Assembly: GCA_031280825.1 (NCBI GenBank)
Contig: JAITGE010000006.1
Span: 1-64,000 of the forward strand
Reading direction: 5' to 3'
DNA: 64,000 nucleotides
Origin: Oscillospiraceae bacterium
GTDB taxonomy: Bacteria; Bacillota; Clostridia; Oscillospirales; Acutalibacteraceae
A program made the position numbers and the translations under genes. The notes beneath the pieces were generated by a model. The model made no database searches. It saw only the letters and a program-made list of their open reading frames with translations, and had not been told where the DNA came from. Of the stretch, positions 60,882 through 64,000 are shown piece by piece; the stretch's first letter is position 1, and every line of letters starts with the position of its first letter.

Positions 60882-61289
60882 ATGAGCCAGGCGACTGTTT
60901 TGGGGCAGCTCCGGCTGCTGATGGATTTGGACGACAGCACGGCGGCGGAGGCTCTGCCGTATTGCGCCGCCGCGCTCGCGCAGCTACACCCGATGCTCAG
61001 GGACGGGGCGGATATGAACGACCCGCGCGTTGACCGTGCCGCCGCAGGGATTGCCTATTGCCTGCTGCTGCAGCGCGCCGAAAGCCGCCAGGCGGCGCAG
61101 GAGCGCATTCAGAGCTTTAAGGCGGGCGATATTTCCGTCACCAAGGCTTCGGACGACGCCGCCCTTCTGCAGCGCTTTGCCCGCGCAGAGCAGCTCCGGA
61201 AGGAAGGCATGGAGGGCGTTCGGGCGTTGCTGCGGGATACCGGCTTTGCGGCTTGCTCCACCGCCTTCCGGAAGGAGGGCGCGGCATGA
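60882..61289 (+). CDS. Head-tail connector-like protein
   Basis: 135 residues (GAAGGGGGAAG upstream). Mainly helical; position right after the capsid gene and length fit gp6-like connector proteins. It overlaps the next gene. No sequence motif is decisive. Confidence 0.5.
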   Translation: MSQATVLGQLRLLMDLDDSTAAEALPYCAAALAQLHPMLRDGADMNDPRVDRAAAGIAYCLLLQRAESRQAAQERIQSFKAGDISVTKASDDAALLQRFARAEQLRKEGMEGVRALLRDTGFAACSTAFRKEGAA

Positions 61290-61627
61290 CGGAAGCAACC
61301 GGGGTTGCGGAAATCCTGCGCCGTTATGGGCGCACGGCGGCGCTTTGCCTGCCCGACGGCTGGCGAAGCCCCGCCTTCGGCGCGTTTATCCAGCCGCTGC
61401 GCTATAAAAACAAGATGTATCTGGGCGGGGTAAACACGCGCATCGGCTTTAACAGCGAGGGCTACTATCTTTATTTGGGACCGCCGGAGCATGATTTGAA
61501 TCAGCTCGGGCGCGCGGCGACCATCGAATGCGGCAGTGAAAGCTACACGGTGGACCGTGCCGAAACGGTATATTGCGGCGACACGCCCAGCCACGTCTGG
61601 GCAATTATTCGCAGCATTGTCGATTGA
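61286..61627 (+). CDS. Small phage structural protein, head-closure-like
   Basis: 113 residues; ATG 61286 overlaps the upstream stop. Beta-rich (KMYLGGVNTRIGF, GYYLYLGPPEHDL, AATIECGSESYTVDRAETVY), as in head-closure or minor capsid proteins. Assigned from position. Confidence 0.5.
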   Translation: MTEATGVAEILRRYGRTAALCLPDGWRSPAFGAFIQPLRYKNKMYLGGVNTRIGFNSEGYYLYLGPPEHDLNQLGRAATIECGSESYTVDRAETVYCGDTPSHVWAIIRSIVD

Positions 61628-61667
61628 CAGTGCGCCCTAGACGAGGGAAAACGGACGGAGGGATACA

Positions 61668-62513
61668 ATGAGTGCTATCAGTGCGATGCCGGAGGCAATC
61701 GCCCAATGGCTCAGCGCGCGCGCGGAGCTTGCGGGCATCGGCTTTTTGACCGAATATCCGGCGCTCAGCAAGGCGGTTCCTTTGCGCCGCGCAATGGTCG
61801 CCGTCGGCGTGGACGCGGTGGAATTGACCGATAAATTTGTCGCCAACGACGACGGCGTTTTGGAGCGGCAGGAGTATTGCCGCACGGCGGATATCCGTCT
61901 GCGCCTGGATATTCACGTGCCCTATGCCGAGGGCGGTGCGCGCTGCCATGAGATTTTTGCCCTTGTGCTGGATCTGCTTAGCTTTGCCAGCGATTTGGAG
62001 ATCCCGGCTTCCGGCTGCGGCGAGATAAAATCCCAGCGGGATACCGACGCCTTCGTGCTGGAAGCGTGGGCGCAGATCGTAGCGGATTTTTGCCCCGCGG
62101 AATCCACGGGGCTGGTGCTCAGCTCGTTCATCAGCAAGGAGCTGCTTTGCGGCGGGCACATCGGCGACGCCGCGATCCATCTTTCCGCCGCGCAGGCGGC
62201 GTGGGTCAACAGCCCCTGCCGCGCGGGCAGCTATACCGGCAACGGCGTGGCCTCGCGCACGGTGGAGGTCGTGGGCGGGCAGCCGCGCGCGGTGGTCGTC
62301 TTTGCGAAGGATCTGCCGCTGATCACCCCAAGCTTCACGGGCGGCGTGACGCAGAATTACTTCGGGTTCGCCACTGCGGGCGGCGGCTCCATGGGCATTG
62401 AGCTGGCGTCCGCCGGCTTTCGTTTAAAGAGCGGAAGCAGCGTCAATGCCGGGACAAATCAGGCCGCGCTGAACCAAAGCGCCACCGCCTATTGCTATTT
62501 TGCGTGGATGTAA
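61668..62513 (+). CDS. Phage-module terminal protein with a tip-like C-terminus
   Basis: 281 residues (GGAGGG upstream). The first 170 residues are compact and alpha/beta. The last 90, from SRTVEVVGGQPRAVVVF to SATAYCYFAWM, are Gly/Ser-rich with a terminal aromatic strand, as in fibre tips or phage surface-binding domains. It ends the operon; no tail tube, tape-measure or baseplate gene follows. Confidence 0.5.
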   Translation: MSAISAMPEAIAQWLSARAELAGIGFLTEYPALSKAVPLRRAMVAVGVDAVELTDKFVANDDGVLERQEYCRTADIRLRLDIHVPYAEGGARCHEIFALVLDLLSFASDLEIPASGCGEIKSQRDTDAFVLEAWAQIVADFCPAESTGLVLSSFISKELLCGGHIGDAAIHLSAAQAAWVNSPCRAGSYTGNGVASRTVEVVGGQPRAVVVFAKDLPLITPSFTGGVTQNYFGFATAGGGSMGIELASAGFRLKSGSSVNAGTNQAALNQSATAYCYFAWM

Positions 62514-62535
62514 GGCTGTGCCAACGGTCAAACAG

Positions 62536-62566
62536 AAAAGCCGCCCCGGTCTTCGGGGCGGCTTTT
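62536..62566. terminator. Bidirectional terminator closing the phage module
   Basis: Perfect 13-bp stem AAAAGCCGCCCCG (62536-62548) with CGGGGCGGCTTTT (62554-62566), 5-base loop. It lies between convergent genes. Confidence 0.85.
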
Positions 62567-62596
62567 GCGTTGTCGCGTTTGTTTTGTGTGTGCTGT

Positions 62597-63070
62597 TTAT
62601 TTGAATTCCTTGCTCGCGACCACCTCGCCGCTGCTGTTCAGGAACTCAAGGACGACTGCGCTGATGTCGTAGCCGGCGTTCTTGAAGGCGCCGATTTGCC
62701 CGCCGTAGGTCTGCCCGGCGGCGTCAAGCGCGGCTTGCAGCGCTTCTTGGGGGAGATCCATGGCGTAGGTGTAAGAATAAATCAGCTTGCTGCCGTCTGC
62801 TTTGACCTTGATGCTGTATTGCCCTGCGGACGCGGCATTTGCGGCCTCAAGCGCTTTGTTTTGCTCCGCGACCAGTGCTTCCAGCGTGGCGGGTGCGTTG
62901 TTGTTGTCGCCGTTGGGCGCGTCCGCTTTCTCGGGGGCGGTTGTGGTGACCTCGGTCGTGGTGGCTTTGGTCGTCGTGGGATCCGGATCCTTAGACGAGC
63001 AAGCCGTGAAAGCGACGGCGCCAACGGCAAGGGCGAGAACCAACAGGAGCGCGGAAATCCTTTTCTTCAT
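62597..63070 (-). CDS. Small lipoprotein, DUF4854-like
   Basis: 157 residues from ATG 63070 (GAGAGG upstream). The signal ends in AFTAC (Cys24). A Thr-rich linker (residues 31-50) leads to a globular domain with LEALVAEQNKALEAANAA and YTYAMDLPQEALQAALDAAG, which resembles DUF4854. Function unknown; exported and lipid-anchored. Confidence 0.65.
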   Translation of the reverse strand: MKKRISALLLVLALAVGAVAFTACSSKDPDPTTTKATTTEVTTTAPEKADAPNGDNNNAPATLEALVAEQNKALEAANAASAGQYSIKVKADGSKLIYSYTYAMDLPQEALQAALDAAGQTYGGQIGAFKNAGYDISAVVLEFLNSSGEVVASKEFK

Positions 63071-63269
63071 GTGAATGACCTCTCTCTTTTGTTGTGTATC
63101 ACGGGTAGGCGTAACCCGCAACCGAGTCATTATAGCACGGCTTTTTGAAAAACGCAAGACTTTTTGCGCGATTTCTTGCGTTTTCGGAGGGTTTATGCTA
63201 TGATAATTGCGCAAGGGATTTTTGGCGCGGCGACGGCGCCGCAGCATATAGGGGAAGGCGGCGCTTTTT

Positions 63270-64000
63270 ATGCACATCAAGCCTCTCATCCGCGATACGC
63301 GCAAGCAGATCTATCGCGCAAGTTCGATCCTTTTCATTGTGCAGCTGTTTGGCGCGCTGGGCGCGGGCTTCTTTTTTGTGGTGCAAAGCATTCTGGGTGT
63401 GGATGGGCTGCTTGGCGCGATAGAAAGCGAAAACGAACCGATCCTTTGGTTCATCCTCTTTTGGGGCACGGATTTTTTTGCCGTCGCCCTGTGCGCGGTC
63501 CTGTGCTATTTGATTGCCGGACTGCCGGGGCTTGCGCCCGGGCTGGCGCTTTCGGTTTATTTTGCGCATTTTGCGGGCGATGCGCCTATCACTGCGGCGG
63601 ACGGCTATTTCGCCTTCTTCGCCACGCCGCGCAACGGCGGCGGCGGTGTGAATATCGGTTATATGGGCTTCTTTTTGATGGCGCTGCTGTGCGCGTTGCT
63701 CATCAAGCTGCTTTATGCCGGCTGGAGCGAGGTCAAGGCGCGCCTGGGGCGGCGGCTGGATTGCCTTTTGGCGCGGCTGCGCAAAAAAACCAAAGCGCTG
63801 CCGCCAACGCTTACGGGCGAACAGGTGCTGGAAAACGCCGACCTGATCGTTTTGGTGCTGCTGATCCCCGTGGTGAGCGCGGCGCTGACCTTTATCGCCG
63901 TGCGCTATGGCATTCAGAAGCCCTTCGGCGCGCTTGCCCAAAGCATTGCCGCGCCGCTGGCGGAATTGGCGGAGAGGCATATCTGGCTGGCGGGTATCGT
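63270..64000 (+). CDS. Partial PTS EIIC-like (fructose family) membrane protein
   Basis: Open from ATG 63270 (GGGGAAGG upstream) to the window end, 243 codons without a stop. Six or more hydrophobic segments are seen. GLPGLAPGLALSVYFAHFAGD, GVNIGYMGFFLMALLCALLIKLLYAGW and LIVLVLLIPVVSAALTF resemble the EIIC domain of fructose-specific phosphotransferase systems. EIIA, EIIB and sugar kinase genes are not visible. The 3' part lies outside the window. Confidence 0.6.
   Translation, partial: MHIKPLIRDTRKQIYRASSILFIVQLFGALGAGFFFVVQSILGVDGLLGAIESENEPILWFILFWGTDFFAVALCAVLCYLIAGLPGLAPGLALSVYFAHFAGDAPITAADGYFAFFATPRNGGGGVNIGYMGFFLMALLCALLIKLLYAGWSEVKARLGRRLDCLLARLRKKTKALPPTLTGEQVLENADLIVLVLLIPVVSAALTFIAVRYGIQKPFGALAQSIAAPLAELAERHIWLAGI

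Noticed and set aside
1-64000. CRISPR array or tRNA genes
   Set aside because: No regularly spaced repeat and no cloverleaf with a CCA-type end was seen while reading both strands; a tRNA model scan was not possible.

Overview
The window is a chromosomal segment from a GC-rich, spore-forming member of the Clostridia (Bacillota). The grounds are Firmicutes-type sigma-A promoters, strong GGAGG ribosome sites, an spoIIGA-sigE pair with Spo0A boxes, an ECF transporter operon, Asp23-FakA, and Spo0J-type parS sites. The genes dnaX, ybaB, recR, dnaN, mnmE and mnmG together with three parS sites in 500 bp suggest an origin-proximal location.

Bases 1-11577 are a clearly AT-rich island carrying a putative ribosomally synthesised, post-translationally modified peptide (RiPP) cluster. 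A 35-residue Cys-rich precursor (1719-1826) is surrounded by a HemN-like radical SAM protein, a PqqD-like recognition protein, a SPASM radical SAM protein, an HprK-like kinase, a B12-binding radical SAM protein (split by an 11-A run), a His-type S26 peptidase, two ABC exporter half-transporters and an NTP_transf_5-type nucleotidyltransferase. Inferred order of action: PqqD presents the leader, three radical SAM enzymes and possibly the kinase modify the Cys/Ser/Gly-rich core, the S26-like protease cleaves and the ABC pair exports. Two indel-type lesions (A11 and a 10-bp duplication) mean the cluster may be decaying or switched by slippage.

Bases 11596-16813 are a boundary zone: a GxGYxYP-like protein, a DUF262 protein, then fragments of a short-chain dehydrogenase, a large serine recombinase, an AlbA/RecG-like regulator, an acetyltransferase and a DUF4143 ATPase with its core deleted.

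Bases 17061-35691 (+ strand) are ordinary chromosome: SIS isomerase and ROK kinase, a NatAB-like exporter, a peptide-binding lipoprotein, a phosphoesterase, asp23-fakA, an M28 peptidase operon, trpS, argG, a GH36 alpha-galactosidase, spoIIGA and sigE. Bases 35721-43603 (- strand) hold a hypothetical protein, a PHP protein, a class B PBP, dnaN, recR, ybaB, dnaX and the SRP RNA. Bases 43915-49994 (+) hold a membrane protein, tcdA, mnmE, parS sites and mnmG. Bases 50023-55460 (-) hold a lipoprotein, a small protein, purD and ecfT-ecfA2-ecfA1.

Bases 55690-62513 (+) form a compact head-only phage module: terminase small and large subunits, portal, protease/scaffold with an internal start, major capsid protein, two connector-like proteins and a tip-like protein. 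No integrase, repressor, tail or lysis gene is visible. The module has host-like composition and its own terminator, and may be domesticated. A small lipoprotein and a partial PTS EIIC-like transporter close the window.
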